This document shows positions 25,501 through 37,800 of a stretch of 64,000 bases of DNA, in pieces. The notes below the pieces were generated by a model that had not been told where the DNA came from, did not search any database, and saw nothing but the letters and a program-made list of their open reading frames with translations. Numbering within the stretch: the stretch's first letter is position 1; the number at the start of each line of letters is the position of its first letter. Location: positions 2,110,501 to 2,174,500 of the forward strand of contig OX359202.1 in the NCBI GenBank assembly GCA_947172415.1, read 5' to 3'. Both the position numbers and the translations under genes were made by a program. Source of the DNA: Chondrosia reniformis (Eukaryota; Porifera; Demospongiae; Chondrillida; Chondrillidae).

Positions 25501-27053
25501 GAAAGAAGTTGGTTTAGGGAAGGTACGTAATGATGACCTTATTGATGCTTATCTACGTAGAAACATTATCACTTTAGGCTTTCCTGTCCAATGACCACAG
25601 GGTAGTACAGTGGCTTAGATAGCTAAACTTTATTGGCTGTTTCTCATTGACTGTACCCCCTTTACTCTTCAAGAATATTATGTTACTTTTTCTAAAGGAC
25701 AAGAAAAGACAAGAAATTGAATCAAGAGTTGAACAGGAAAAACAAGCATTCAGGGACGAAATGATTGTGAAACGAAAAGAGCTCTTTTCCCAAAGGAGAG
25801 CAGACAGACAGAAGCTTCGAGAGCTGCAGAGGCAGATTGAAGTCACCTCCATGGTACGCAAGTCACTCAATCCTCATGTAAAAATATAGTGTAAATTTTC
25901 AAAACTGTGATAATTAACAGACTTGCATAAAATATGATGTGTATAATCAATTAACTGGTAATTGGTACGTCTACTGCATATTTTATTGTGCCAAGATACT
26001 TTATGCTATGCATTCCTTCAAATTCCAATTAAATTTTGAACAGTCTTCATTTTAAATATCTTGTATTAGAGTGTGTATGTACGTACGTATGTATAATTTA
26101 GACTCTATCTCTGAATTGCTATTGTAGCTAAGTGATTGGGAGAAGCATTACAACCTCATTGGTAAATACATAAAGACCCAGCAAGTGCCTCCTCTGTTCT
26201 ATCTCCCTAAGAAGCACACAAAGGTAACAGAAGAGTTGCTGAAGAAGTCACAGAGTGATTGCCAAGGTACGTATGTATGTACATACGTATGTGTAGGTGA
26301 GTCAACAGAAAGTGATTGCACAATTTACGTATGTGCAATAGTTGTAATATGGGTGAAACTTGAGACTGCATATGTATGGATGGTTCCAAAAAGGAACCTC
26401 CTCAACAACTTTTGGGAAATGCACACTTATGTATGGTGTATTATCTGGTAAAATTTAAAAGTGTCCATCCAAAGCCTAAAATTGTGTTGTATAGGGTACG
26501 TACGTAGTTGACATGGATTATGTGTAGAAATAGTTGTATATGCAGGTAATAAGGTAAATTGTTTTCTGTAGATCACCTTAAAAAGTTGTCAGAAGACCTC
26601 AAAAATGATCCCAAATCCGAGGATGCAAACACCACCAGGGAAATGGATACACAAGCTGAGAGTATACCAACGCGGGATCTGGGGGAACTGGAGGGTAAAC
26701 CAGCCGAGCTGAATATAGCAGAACAGCAAGATGAAAAGGAGAAAGTTGACAGCATGGATGTAAATGTATCTGCTAGTAATGATAGTCCATCTAAACCGCA
26801 GGACAAGGACATCACTGAGTCTAAGGTAAGTGGAAATGTACCCCAAGATAGGGAAGAAGGAAGGAAGGATACTGCTAGTAAATCAAACAGAAAGAATGAG
26901 AAAGGTAAAGGTGAGAAAAAGGACTCTCCTAAAAGAAAAAGAAGATCAAGGTCCAGCTCCACCTCCTCCAGTAGTAGCTCTGGATCGTCATCATCTTCAT
27001 CATCAGGATCCAGTAGCAGTGGGAGTAGTGACAGTTCCTCCACATCCGACTAA
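19514..27053 (+). CDS. PNN: Pinin (splicing-associated SR-like protein)
   Basis: Exons: 19514-19632, 19780-19842, 20421-20489, 21395-21461, 24840-24946, 25438-25522, 25698-25853, 26128-26266, 26572-27053; frame is continuous, 428 aa. The N-terminus (VLQKSLEDVKKSLADTETNI, then KLTGR) matches the pinin/SDK N-terminal domain. Residues about 142-268 match the pinin/SDK/memA core (RMFGALLVGTLRQFK, a charged helix of about 50 residues, then YNLIGKYIKTQQVPPLFYLP). The C-terminus is acidic, then lysine-rich, ending in a Ser-rich tail. Known pinin is a nuclear-speckle and exon-junction-associated splicing factor. Here the usual RS-dipeptide tail is short and mostly serine, and the protein is shorter than vertebrate pinin. 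Intron 4 (3.4 kb) is full of transposon remnants. A strong alternative donor (GTAAGT) lies inside the last exon near 26826. Confidence 0.93.
21043..21061. repeat. Poly-G tract
   Basis: An uninterrupted run of about 19 G in pinin intron 3. Such runs are unusual in this AT-rich sequence and may form G-quadruplexes or be length-variable. Confidence 0.9.
21906..22480 (-). pseudogene. DIRS-like retroelement reverse transcriptase fossil
   Basis: On the minus strand, frames near 22400 read FDVIPKASTPGKWRLIVDS, the start of a DIRS-type reverse transcriptase (usual form GVIPK...GKWRLI.DLS). Further on, 22097-21906 reads HPFLKRMINLLS followed by PHCHIRLNAKFHSDLAKW, the conserved RT-RNaseH connection of the same group (RPFLRR..DL...PHHHIRLN...DLAWW). 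Between them are stops and frameshifts. The catalytic YxDD region was not seen. It lies antisense within pinin intron 4 and is clearly dead. Confidence 0.65.
22737..22998. repeat. 263-bp direct repeat, copy 1
   Basis: About 262 bp, from GTGGTGTTTTGTCACAG to GGGCCAGAGCAC, recur almost unchanged at 23506-23771, 773 bp away. Part of it (from 22841) resembles one half of the MITE at 28077-28241. It may be an LTR-like repeat or one side of a segmental duplication. Confidence 0.85.
23506..23771. repeat. 263-bp direct repeat, copy 2
   Basis: Near-identical to 22737-22998 in the same orientation. The sequence after the repeat differs between copies (CGGTATTACT versus TGCTTCTTTGAC), so the similarity ends sharply at GAGCAC. 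The minus-strand gag-like frame at 24088-23760 runs into this copy. Confidence 0.85.
23760..24088 (-). pseudogene. BEL/Pao-like gag zinc-knuckle fragment
   Basis: An open frame reads AECKCCTTAHGNHLWD, then MRDYPAARYALSH. This resembles the CxxC...HxxHxWxC...M....RW start of the zinc-knuckle region in BEL/Pao-type polyproteins, but the later knuckle cysteines are absent. The frame has an ATG at 24088 and runs into the 263-bp repeat copy. Family assignment is by motif memory only and should be treated as tentative. Confidence 0.35.
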
Positions 27054-27688
27054 GAGGCTCAACACACTGCAGCTATTACCGAGTTTTATAGAGTACATGA
27101 ACTTGCTGTTATCTGTAACTAGGAGCTAACTTTGACTTAGGAACACCTTACGCACATCTACGTACGTACATACTAAACTTTGTTCCTTTGTGTGAAAAAT
27201 TATCAGGATTCAAATGTTTGCAAAAAAGTATTTTCGTTTCATGAGCTAAATAATGTACCCTGATAATGAAAATAATAAGACAATCAAACATAAAGTACCA
27301 GTTATACAAATAACAGAAGACAGTTACTCTGATGTTTGAATATGGAAGAGACCTAATAAATGAATTAAAACGTAACAAAATAGATACAGATATCTGAAGA
27401 AGTAAAAGTACATATGTGAAAAGCATGCTTTAGAAGTTTGTACACACCCTATACATATCAGCTGGTCATGAAATGTACACTGATGAAGGGTGGAATTCCA
27501 AGAAACAGTTGTCTGACCCAGTGGAGAAGAAGATGAAAGAGAGGAAAGGCTCCAGGACCTGTATCTTCATCCAAAGCATTCTCCAGGTTTAGTTCCCATA
27601 TAGGCTTTTTAACAGAACAGGCATAGAATGTAGGAAAATGGTGTATTACATTTTTCATGTACATATACGTATGTACGTACGTACATAC

Positions 27689-28765
27689 TTAATGTAATGT
27701 ATGTAGCAATGAATATTCAGTACTAAAAAATGGAGTAACTATTACACCTGCCCTTTTTCATTGAAAAAGTATGAACAGAATTAAAATGGCGGCTTAGAAG
27801 AGTACGTATACAAATGTAGATATTTGTTATATTTATTATGGAAATTACTATACTCACAACTGGGTAATTTGTTGACTTCAGCCCAAACCCTTGACTTGAT
27901 GCCAATATTAGCTAATGTTCCTCGAACCAAACCACAAGTAAAAGCTACATACTGCAAAACAAAATATATGTACATTTACTTGTGTATATGGTTTAACTAC
28001 ATACGTATGTATTCTGGATCCTGTCACTTGTATGAGATTTGGTATTATCACACTAAATTACATACGTATGTACATACAGTACTTTTTGGGTCGGTTGTCC
28101 AGACCAGACGTTGCAATCGGTAATTGATCAAAAGGTTGGTGACATCATTCTAGTGGGAATCTTGGTTCAAATGGTAGTCACAAGTGCTAACCGATTACCG
28201 ATTGCAATGTCCGGTCTGGACAACCGACCCAAAAAGTACTGTATTTCTGGATCCCATCAATAGTATGAGATTTGTTATTTGGAATCATTTATCATACACT
28301 GTATATAATATCACACAAAACTATGCTTAGCAGAGTAGATTACATCTTATAAATAAATAAAAAACATACCAATTTAGCTTGATCTTTATACTGTTCACTA
28401 GAAGATATTCTTTCAAGTAATTTAAAATTTGGATCATCTATAACCCAAATGTCTCTCTTGTTTGATTTTAAGCTCGGTTGCTTGCAGTTAAATAAATACG
28501 GCCATAGTGTTCTAGCAAGAAACTTCATTATCTTTCCAGGCACTGTGTCTTTATCATCCTTCATGTATCTTATTTCGTCCTTCATCAACAACTCACAGAC
28601 GCTATGTCCGACCCGAAATCCCATGCTATCCAGTTTTTCTAAAACTTCTCCTATGCCTTCATTTTCGAGCGAACTCTGGAAATACAATACTATTTCCATA
28701 TGAAGCAATTCAAACAGTGTTGCACTGACTTCTCCAAAAATATCTGGCTTCGGAGTAGCAGACAT
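27689..28765 (-). CDS. TRAPPC6: TRAPP complex subunit 6
   Basis: Exons: 28765-28370 (132 codons), 27951-27858, and a probable last exon from 27747 to a stop at 27689. Exon 1 contains LDSMGFRVGHSVCELLMKDE and a following DPNFKLLERISSSEQYKDQA; exon 2 reads YVAFTCGLVRGTLANIGIKS. These match TRAPPC6A/6B (Bet3-family fold: GFRVGQ, LAFTCG.IRG.L..LGI). TRAPPC6 is a small subunit of the TRAPP vesicle-tethering complexes at the Golgi. The exon 1 to 2 junction is phase 0; exon 2 ends in phase 1 before GTGAGT. The last exon (CVIVTPFF...) is inferred only from frame and acceptor. An insertion of acidic residues before PGKIMKF makes it slightly longer than the human protein. Confidence 0.9.
28077..28241. 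mobile_element. 165-bp TIR MITE in TRAPPC6 intron
   Basis: Long terminal inverted repeats, starting CAGTACTTTTTGGGTCGG, make up most of the element, with TA on both sides. The arms share the internal word GCAATCGGTAAT. It is non-coding. A diverged half of the same family occurs inside each 263-bp repeat in the pinin intron. Confidence 0.85.
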
Positions 28766-28872
28766 TTTTGAAGGCGTAACTCATAGAAATACCGCTTGAT
28801 TGTATGGGTTTACCCCAAAACTTCTAGAACGTTGAATAGCGTTCTGAAATAATCGGTGCGGATGGTGGTTAC
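28766..28872. promoter_or_regulatory. Bidirectional promoter TRAPPC6/AHSA1 with HSE-like motif
   Basis: Only 107 bp separate the divergent ATGs of TRAPPC6 and AHSA1. At 28822-28834 lies TTCTAGAACGTTG, which fits a heat-shock element (TTC nn GAA nn TTC) with one mismatch in the third unit. A second TTC/GAA pair with 1-bp spacing is at 28842-28848. AHSA1 is a known HSF1 target in other animals, so heat-shock control of the pair is plausible. No TATA box was seen. Confidence 0.6.
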
Positions 28873-31800
28873 ATGGCTAAGTGGGGAGAAGGAGACCCAA
28901 GGTGGATTGTAGAAGAACGTCCTGATGCCGTGAACGTTAACAATTGGCACTGGTAAGTATCACTAGCTATTTCTTGAGTCTACCGGTTATCGTCTCAATC
29001 TAGGGATGCTTCTATTCGCTTGAACGAAGTAGGTGATATTGTTATTATGGTATTCGGTGCATATAAGTAAGATTTGTTTTTTTGAACATACTATTCATCA
29101 TTATTTCTTAAGAGAGAGGTTTGCTGAACTTGATAGTATACTAGGCGTTAACTGCGGTAGGAGTATCAAATCGAGTTTATAATATTAAAAATGTGGAAAA
29201 GACGGAACTTTACTAGATAGTAACCTCATGGCTCCCTTCCCTGTATATATTTAATGTATTTTTCTTATTTTTACTGTATACATACTTTCATAATCCACAT
29301 AATCTCACATGCACCCTTTTATTCCACCTTCCATCCCTCATTCCACTTGAACTACGTATAATGCACCACCTCTGAACTCGGTGCTTGTGTATATGACTGA
29401 CTGGGAAGTGTAACCTGGTAGGTAAAGGCTTAATGAACCAAGGCAGTTGGGCTATACACCTGGACAGACGGCCTTGCAAGTGGTAGTGGCTTACTAAGGC
29501 AGTTGGGCTATACCTGGATGTAGTGTTTGGCGGTATTGAAAAGTACAGTCGCAATAATCATGTATGTGAAATATTGAGATTATTGCATTTATCATGATAT
29601 TGAGCAAGCAAAGTTGTCGTAAAGGATTGACATACAGACTTCTTCAGCAATTACTACACCTTTGGAATCAGCTCTTAAGCCAAAATAATTCCATGCTGCT
29701 TACTTACTACTTGTGGTTCCTTCACAAGTTGTGTTACTCCTCAGTATATTGGAGTATTTCTGAGCTTTCATTCATTGAAATTTTTAACTACTGCACTTGA
29801 ATTAAAGCTTCCAATGTGATCTTAGGAAGTTACCTATACTTACGTAAGTACTTCATAAAGTTATAAGATACGTATTAACTTTCTTCTTTTAACTTGTAAT
29901 AGCTTCGAATGTTCTTCCACTTATGGAAAGAGGAGTTCCCTTTGAATACTATAGTACAGCATTCAAATCAAAAAAAAGGAAATGGTAAAAATTCAACTGT
30001 TACAAAGGCTAACTGGGAGAATTTTTATTAAACAATAAAATGTAACAATATACAATAAAACTTATAAAAATGTTTTAATCACTAAAGAAGGGCTAAACCG
30101 TTAACCCTATGCAATTGAGCTAAACAGTAAATAAATGAGAAATAACTGTTAAGTAAAACTTAAGTGGTAGCTTTGCAAACTGGCTATTGGGCTAAGATTT
30201 CAAGGTGTAAAGTCAACGTAAAGGAAGTATGAAAGAAATTAAGACTATTATTTTGTTATTTTTTATTAATCAAGATGCCTATCAGATCCCATTGGAAACA
30301 CTTTTAGTAACACCTTTAAGAGATCAATGAGAAAGATTAACTGTTTTGTGTCATGCAACTCAATACAATAGAGGATATGCGTCTCCCCACCCACTTTGTG
30401 GTCACTAAGGTCAACCGTGAACAGTAGCATGTTCTTGTATTTGTAAACACACAAAGTAGTAAAATAAATGGGCGTGTTCCATCGAGCTGCAGCTTCCTCT
30501 TCCTTCGTAGACCATAGAAAAGTTAAGGACTTCCTTAGACAAAAGGGTCTTCCTGTTTCTGGTAAGAAAAGCGAATTGGTTTGCAGGGTAAGCAATTTTA
30601 TTGAAACGGATGAATTAGAAACTGAACTCAGAGAGGCAGCTTTCAAAGAGCTCGAGGTGGAAGTACCGATCACGTTTAACTAGCTTCCTTCTTCTAATTG
30701 GACAAAAACTGGATAGCCTGAAATCAAGGAGGAGGTTGTGTACAATTATTTAAAGCGCCTAGGTGCCTATACGCAGAACTATCTAATGGGAGTTCAACTT
30801 TGTCAATACGGACACATATACGACGTAGAGACAACTTACAACGAGTGTACTACCATATAGCAGGAAATTTTCGAGGGACAAAAGTTTCATGAATAGCTGG
30901 ACATTCACAAAATTTTTGTACCTTAAAAATTTTGTCTATGAGTGACGTCATTGTCTGTCCATAAATATTCACGATGGGTGTTAAATATCTAAAGGAGTGA
31001 TTTAATATAGAGTGTGTGTGACCTTTACTTGAATAACAGTGTTTATTCTTTGAGGCTTAAAGCTTAATAACTTACATTTGAAGTAGTCCAGGATTCTTGA
31101 AGGCATGCAGCCATTCCTGAAAAACTACACTGCTTCCACGTGCGTGAAGCAAGTATTTCGACTTTAAAAAACTCATGGGGGGCCCCAAAACTCGAACTAC
31201 TTGCTGATTCTTAGATGTTCGGCCAGTCGTCCGATGTTGACAGATATACAAGGTTACGAACAGGAAGCCATACTTACCTAATTTCTATAGGAGGGATTCA
31301 GATATTTTCCTCGAAATTCGCGAATATTTTGTCCCTTGAAAATTTCCTGCTATATGGTATGTTCGTAAAAGGTAAACGCAGCCCAACAATGTGTAAAAGT
31401 CCTCCTTTCTAAAATGCTTTGTAAAGATCTTTAGAAAATCAGTAGGTGATCTTAGAATTGATGGAGGCAACTGTTTCTGCCCAGCTGGAGAAACACAAAT
31501 CTGTGTTCACATTTCAGCTTTGTTTTATACCTTGTGGTTGGTGAAGACCATCGAGGGGGGCTTCAGCTATGGCAGCTCTGGAGTTAGATTTTGGGAAGGC
31601 ATCCCTAGAAGGGTACACAACACCAGTAGGACCAGTAGGACCACCTTTAGACCCAAACAAGCTGCTCCAAAAGTGTAACAAAGGAGGTGTCATAACTGGA
31701 GCAAGGATTTATTTTACAAAAGAAGCAAAGAGAGACTCAACACAGTACTGCGCAGTAATACGTAGAACGAATATATCTTGACAGTATCCTCTGACACACA

Positions 31801-34800
31801 TGACATCATTTTATTATACTGGACTAGACCCTGAAATCCTCAGGAGGTTTCATTCCATATACGTACTTAGTTAAACTGTGCATGGATCTATTGAGCAACT
31901 ATAAAATTATAATTCAGCAAATTGTATTCCACTAACACTAGACCCATTATGCATGGTTTTCATTATATATTTCACTTTATGAAGGGAGGCATTAAGTTAC
32001 AAAGTGCACAAGCTACGGTCATCATATCATCAAGAATCTTCTTGTTTACGTAATTGGGGTAAGTGTTGAAAATCTTTAAGCCTCTTTATGGCATTCTCAA
32101 CTTGTATACGAACACTGACAATTGCATAGTGTCTCCATTGCTTGCTGACCAGTTAGCTTAGCTGCTCCACTTAAAAATGATGGGATAGTTAGAAAAGCCT
32201 TCTTTTTAGCTATCAGATCTCTAGTTGTAAAACCGCAATCAGCAAGAATACGCTGTCCTGGTTTTATTTGGTCTAAGAAGTCACTGTTCTCCACTACAAA
32301 CCTATCACTAGCATTCCCAGAGAATCCATGAGAAACAAAATTGAATACTCCAGTTAAGGGATCAATGGAAACAAGATACTTTATGGTGGTATGACTTTTG
32401 TAGTCACTGTATGAAGACCTCTGTGTTCCCAGGTTACTAGGGTGTTGAATAAATATTTCTGTACCATCAATAATGGCTACAATGTTGGGCATATGATTGT
32501 ATGGTGGGTCAGTTGGTCCAACTGTAGTACTAGATCATTTAATTAGACCTTCTAGGTGGTGAGCAAGGATTGGTGTCCACTGATTGATGATTCTGGATAC
32601 AGAACTCTGGTCAATATCAAATTGAAAAGCCAAATTATCCTGCGTAAGATTTTGATGTATTCGAACAAGTATCAACAACAGCTTCTGTGACTCATTCAGG
32701 TAACGAGTATGAACAGATGATGTAGCAGGCAGGTTAGAAGGAAAAACAGGATGTAGCCACTCAAGAAGAAGGTTGAACAGTTTCTTGCCTACACCTGTAA
32801 CAGTGGTACCTTATGGCTGTTCCTTAGGGATATAGCGATCATCACGTAACAAGTGCTAATTAGTAAAGAATTTCGTTTTTTAATCACTAGAGTGAATGCG
32901 TTATTTAGTGTTAGTGGTTACAGGATATAGCTACGTATATAGACTTAAATCAGCCATCTGTTGGCTTAATTGATTTGCATATCGTATATAATCGTCTCAC
33001 TTTGTATCTTATTAATGTCTTATCTAATTGTCTCACTTCGTACGTATCGTATTATATAATTAATGTCTTCTATAATTGTGAAAACGGCTTTTCAGGGGCT
33101 CCAGTAATACATTGCATAGTAGCTATAACATGATTCACTTCTCTAGCTATCGTCGACTACCTAGCTTTACGTATTTTTTGTTAATGAATAATTTGTATGC
33201 AGCAACTCTTGCAAAGCCGCAGTTGAACTTCAGAGCAATCTGATTAGCGACTGATATCCCTCTTGTTTTTTTTGGGGGGGGGGGGGGGGGCATAATCTTC
33301 TCAGTAATTACTATTGTAGACGAAAATTTGCGATCTTTAGTGTGAATAACACCATAAGGCGATCCTCGGCCACTTACGTCAACGTATAGTATACATGTAT
33401 ATAATATCCCAACTACAAAACTTAGGATTTGCGAAATATTAGCATCCGGCTATAAAATTTCACCATTTGCATTTCAAATGTGTAAGTCATCCCATGAATA
33501 TACTTATTTACTAATGAATATGATTTAAATGTTGAGAAATGGCGTCTATTGCAAAAGTGAGGGAAAATTGCCTATGCGCTTAAATTAGAAGATCCTCTAG
33601 CCAGCTTCAATGGATTCAGTGAGTGTAATTTAGTAAGAATTAAGAAGTCTGTTGGCGTCTGAGCTTTATTTCCCAAGATATGAAAGATTAAATAGCATTT
33701 ACTAATCAATTAAAAGTGTATTTTCACAGTTTTCTTCTCAACGGATGGATGAATCGAAACAGACTTATTTTTGTTAGAATACATTGTAGCCTTTTAAATG
33801 AAGTATAGAACATAATTCTAGACTAAGCGCATAGTGTCTGAGAGTTTTAAAATCGGCCCTTTTTAACACTTTATATCTTGGATATTGGTTGTTCCATCTC
33901 GCTCAAATTTTAGACTTCGCTGACATTTAAATAAGCGCTTCAATGTATACCTGTTTAAGGTAGCAAGTCGTTTCTGTTTGAACAAAACTTGCTTCTAAAA
34001 GTGTTTATGAAAAAAAGTGAAAACAGGCAGATCATATGGCGCCTGTGAAAGGGTTGTTAGCTGCTCAGCTGGGATCACCCATAATATATGGACACGGCGT
34101 CCATTTGCACCAATGACGTAACCAATTACTTCCGCTTCACCTACTATGTCTTTGTCGAGGGGCGCTTATCTCCCATGGTTGCATCGGGCACTTCACTTAG
34201 TTTATTAGCGTTGATGGGGTCTTCGCACCCCGAATCATTCTACGGTAAGTATATCGCCTCTTTTGACCAATTCCTCCTTCATTTTTGGTCCAGTTTGACC
34301 TCTTTATTTATTTGTAAGTGACTTTCATTGATCTCAATTTAGTATCTATGATTACAGGAAATAATAAATGTAAATAGATGTGTAAATGTGAAATTCTATA
34401 AATAAAGGAGTGTATGTATTTAAACAGGGTATTGTTGTTTAATGTGTGCAAGAATGTTTTGAAATGCGTCTATTTTTGTAATCCCATACTGTTCCCTCCA
34501 CATAAACTCATCTAAGTAGGAGGGTAGTTGGTCTTCAGATACCCCCCTCATATTTTTGAATTTGATTTTTGTTCTATTCCAGTAACTTTCTATGTTTTGT
34601 GTGTAGGTCCTAGTTGGACCCACAAAATTGAGGCTGTGGTTTACTGTTCTGTGGGCAGCTACATTAAGTAGCTGTCCAACATTGCTGTAGGCCCTCCATT
34701 CATCTGACACAATTATAGTGCCAGGCTGCACATGTGCCTGAATGATTGGCAATAGCGTACCAGCCCTTTGGTCAGGCACCAATTCCATGGGCTGGCTCAA

Positions 34801-37800
34801 AGGAGGTATCGCATAAGCCAATTATGCATGCATCTCTCCTGTCTTGGAGGCCTGCCCCTATGATTCTGTGTATACATATAGTATGTATGTAATGTTAATT
34901 TTTAATCAGCATTGTAGATGTAATCTTAAAAATGTAATTATAATTATATACCTGAATTTGTCTGAGATGTCATTCCTTGGAACCATGGCCATACCTGTGC
35001 CACAAGGACAGGTCTTGCTGCTGGCCAGCAAGCCTTTTGATTGATACCAGTAGATTAGGTCATCTTGTGGTCCAAAAGCAACCTTACCAATTTTAATAAA
35101 AGACATTTTTAAAACCGCTTAGAAAAAGCGCCTTACAAATTATATATGAATAATAATTAATCATATTAATAATGTTAATCTGTACAAAATATTGGAAATC
35201 AGCTCGACTGAAATTATTATTATTCTCAGGCGATTATTATATAGTCGTGACATATCCCTCAATGATTGCATAACTCCTACATACCTGATTATATTGTAAT
35301 TGCGCAAACTCTATTACATCATGCATAGTGTCTCAGCTTTCAAAGACATGCATAAAACATATCCAAGGAGTTTAAAAAAATTGATGTTTACTCGTATTTG
35401 CCCTATCTCTCACCATACATTAGGTTTGTATACCAGAATCTAATGTACATTTAGTGGCTGCAGGTCTTAAAGTTAAAAAAAACATTAAACTATAATCTGC
35501 ATTTAGTTGGGATTCCCTAAATGGGCCAAATTACACAACGTCTGAACCCCAAGGTGTTCGGTAATTTTTCGGTATAGGTGCTCTGTAATTTTTTAGTAAT
35601 TTTTTAAATGGGAAATCAGGGGACAAGGAAGAGGAATAATGGACACAGCCAACAATTGACAACTTACGGGCGCATCTGATTTTGGAAAACGTACGGTACG
35701 GTACGGTGATCCATCAACCCCTATAAACAAACAAAAGAAGGCAGTAAGCGCCCCAGTGATACTTGGAAGTGCCTCTTGAAGTGAAGCGGAAGTGATTGGT
35801 TACGTCATTGGTGCAAATGGACGCCGTGTCCGTATATTACGGGTGATCCCTCAGCTGTTAGCAAACTTGCATCCAACCTCTGAGGTTGTGTCTTCAGTAG
35901 ATGAACTTTTGCCTTCGATAATTCTACTTGTTTCAGCAAGTTATCTGCCAATTGTGCCCTAGTCTGACGTAGCCCGACCACGGCCCTTTTTAAGGCATTT
36001 GAAAGAAATGCAGAAGATATTTCCCTTACAGGCTTGGGATTCAACACTGAAGGCCCCTCTTAATGATCATGCTCCAGCTCAGGTAAAGGAGAATGTTGTA
36101 GGAGTCGTCTCCAGCGCTTTGCTGGTGGACTGTACAAGTCATGGCATTGTTTGAATAGTGTAGGTAAAACATTCGGGCGGCTTTTACTCGGCCCCTTGAA
36201 TTCCACATACCGTATTCTCTCTAAAAATTCGTCACTAACTTTGTCCAGGAAAATTCGTCACTTGGTCACAAATAGAGTTGGAATGAACAAGCTGGCCGAG
36301 GGTGACGAATATTTAGATTATTTCGACGAAACATTAGAGCGGACGGCGAAACCTTGGAGCACCTTGTTAGGGGCGTTTCTCGAGACGAAATGGCGGGTTT
36401 TGAACTCACCGTATGGACAGCAGTTCGAGGGTATCACATTTACAAAGACTCCTGGGCGCCGACAGTCGGGGAAGAATTCATCTGCTACCAAGAATGGGCC
36501 AATGGACACGACAGGCACGCCTTCCAGCTGTCTGGCGAATAATTAGAGTGATGTGACGAATATTAGAAAATGGAAATTCGTCACCAATTAGAATGCGTTT
36601 GCACAGGTTTCTAGCGGATGACGAAAATATAGGGTGACGAAATTTTAGAGAGAATACGGTAGTGAGACTTGCTTCCGATCCATGTTTCCACAACTTACCT
36701 CCTGGCACTTTTCTAGTTTTATTTAGCTGGAAAACGACGACTTTATAGATTTCAGGTAGCATCTTATTTATGTTGTGAAGTGTCAGCAACGAACTTGCCT
36801 CAGGAGAGTCTTTCATGCGCAGTCCATCGTAGTTGCACCTTTTATTACCTTAAACATCTTCAGGGCATCCTCCTTTCCTATTAGAACAACCCCAAATGCT
36901 GCATTGACGATGAGACATGGTGAATAGAATCAAAAATGTTTGGGTTTTGTATACTTTCAATGCTAAACCGTACGTATTCACTGTCGACCTTTAACCTTTT
37001 GGTTATTGCGCAATCATTGCATATCCTCTATTGTGCAATTCAGTTCAAAATGGATGTCCCGATTCTTCTTAAACATAGCTAAATGACTGCATACTTCTAA
37101 ATGTTTATTAAGTTTGATCATTTTTTACCTTATAGGACTGAGAAGAATGCATCTGTTTGGTCAAAGGATGTCTTGAAAGACTTGTTGACTTGTGTCAAAT
37201 TTGAAGACCCCGATGGCAGTGGAAGTTTAACTGAAGTGACATCCATTACTGGAGATGCATCTGCAAAGTTTGTATTTGCCTGTATGCAATCATAGATCTA
37301 TACTTATCTACAGTTTGATATAGCCAAGACTGCCATCTTGTGTGTATTTTAATAGTTGGCAGGAAGGTTGTCTGGTACATACACAATTCAATGGAACCAT
37401 TCCACTCATGTACGTACATAGGTTGACACTCTATATTACAAATTAAATGGAAACAAAATAAGAAGTAGGAATGACAGTGCTTGCAACGGTGACTTAGGAC
37501 ATTTAAAAGTGTAAGCTTAAGTCACTTAAATTTTAGTATTCCAATTCTGTATGGTTAGCCTATCGCATGAACACTGTCTTGTTTCACTTCATTTACCAGA
37601 TATGCTAGTCACTGTTGGTAAGCATTACCATCCCTATTTCTAACCTCATTTCTTAATATTTTTATTTAACTTCTTTTGAGCCTCATTTGAGAATCTGCAC
37701 TTTTACAGTAGTGATTATACGTACATTCTTGCTGCAGTCACAGACACTATCACACAATGCATCAATAATCAATTTACATTTATCACTTCCCCTGGTTATG

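Larger units (their letters stand above)
33995..36918 (-). pseudogene. Unrecognised gene split by Merlin and MITE insertions
   Basis: The pieces of one minus-strand reading frame lie around two insertions. It starts with ATG at 36918 (MSHRQCSIWGCSNRKGGCPE, a Cys pattern like the start of a THAP or similar zinc finger). It continues, after a TAA, through KMLPEIYKVVVFQLN and RKVPGGKLWKHGSEA (to 36662), and resumes beyond the MITE at 36207 with PPAKRWRRLLQHSPLPELE. Then come a stop and NPKPVREISSAFLSNALKRA, up to RLDASLLTAE at 35858. Beyond the Merlin element it ends QLTTLSQAPYDLPVFTF, with TAG at 33995. No introns are apparent. The function is unknown; a transposon-encoded or retrocopied protein is likely. 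Two stops and the insertions show it is dead. Confidence 0.55.

Noticed and set aside
26573-27043. 156-codon minus-strand frame opposite the last pinin exon
   Set aside because: It is the antisense of the acidic and Ser-rich pinin tail; low complexity produces the long open frame and no splice or family evidence supports it.
27458-27664. 68-codon minus-strand frame downstream of TRAPPC6
   Set aside because: Considered as the last TRAPPC6 exon, but its sequence does not resemble the TRAPPC6 C-terminus and the phase does not fit the donor at 27858.
36151-36546. 131-codon plus-strand frame starting before the MITE
   Set aside because: It crosses the MITE border; the HIRAN-like text is in a different frame (36354-36542).
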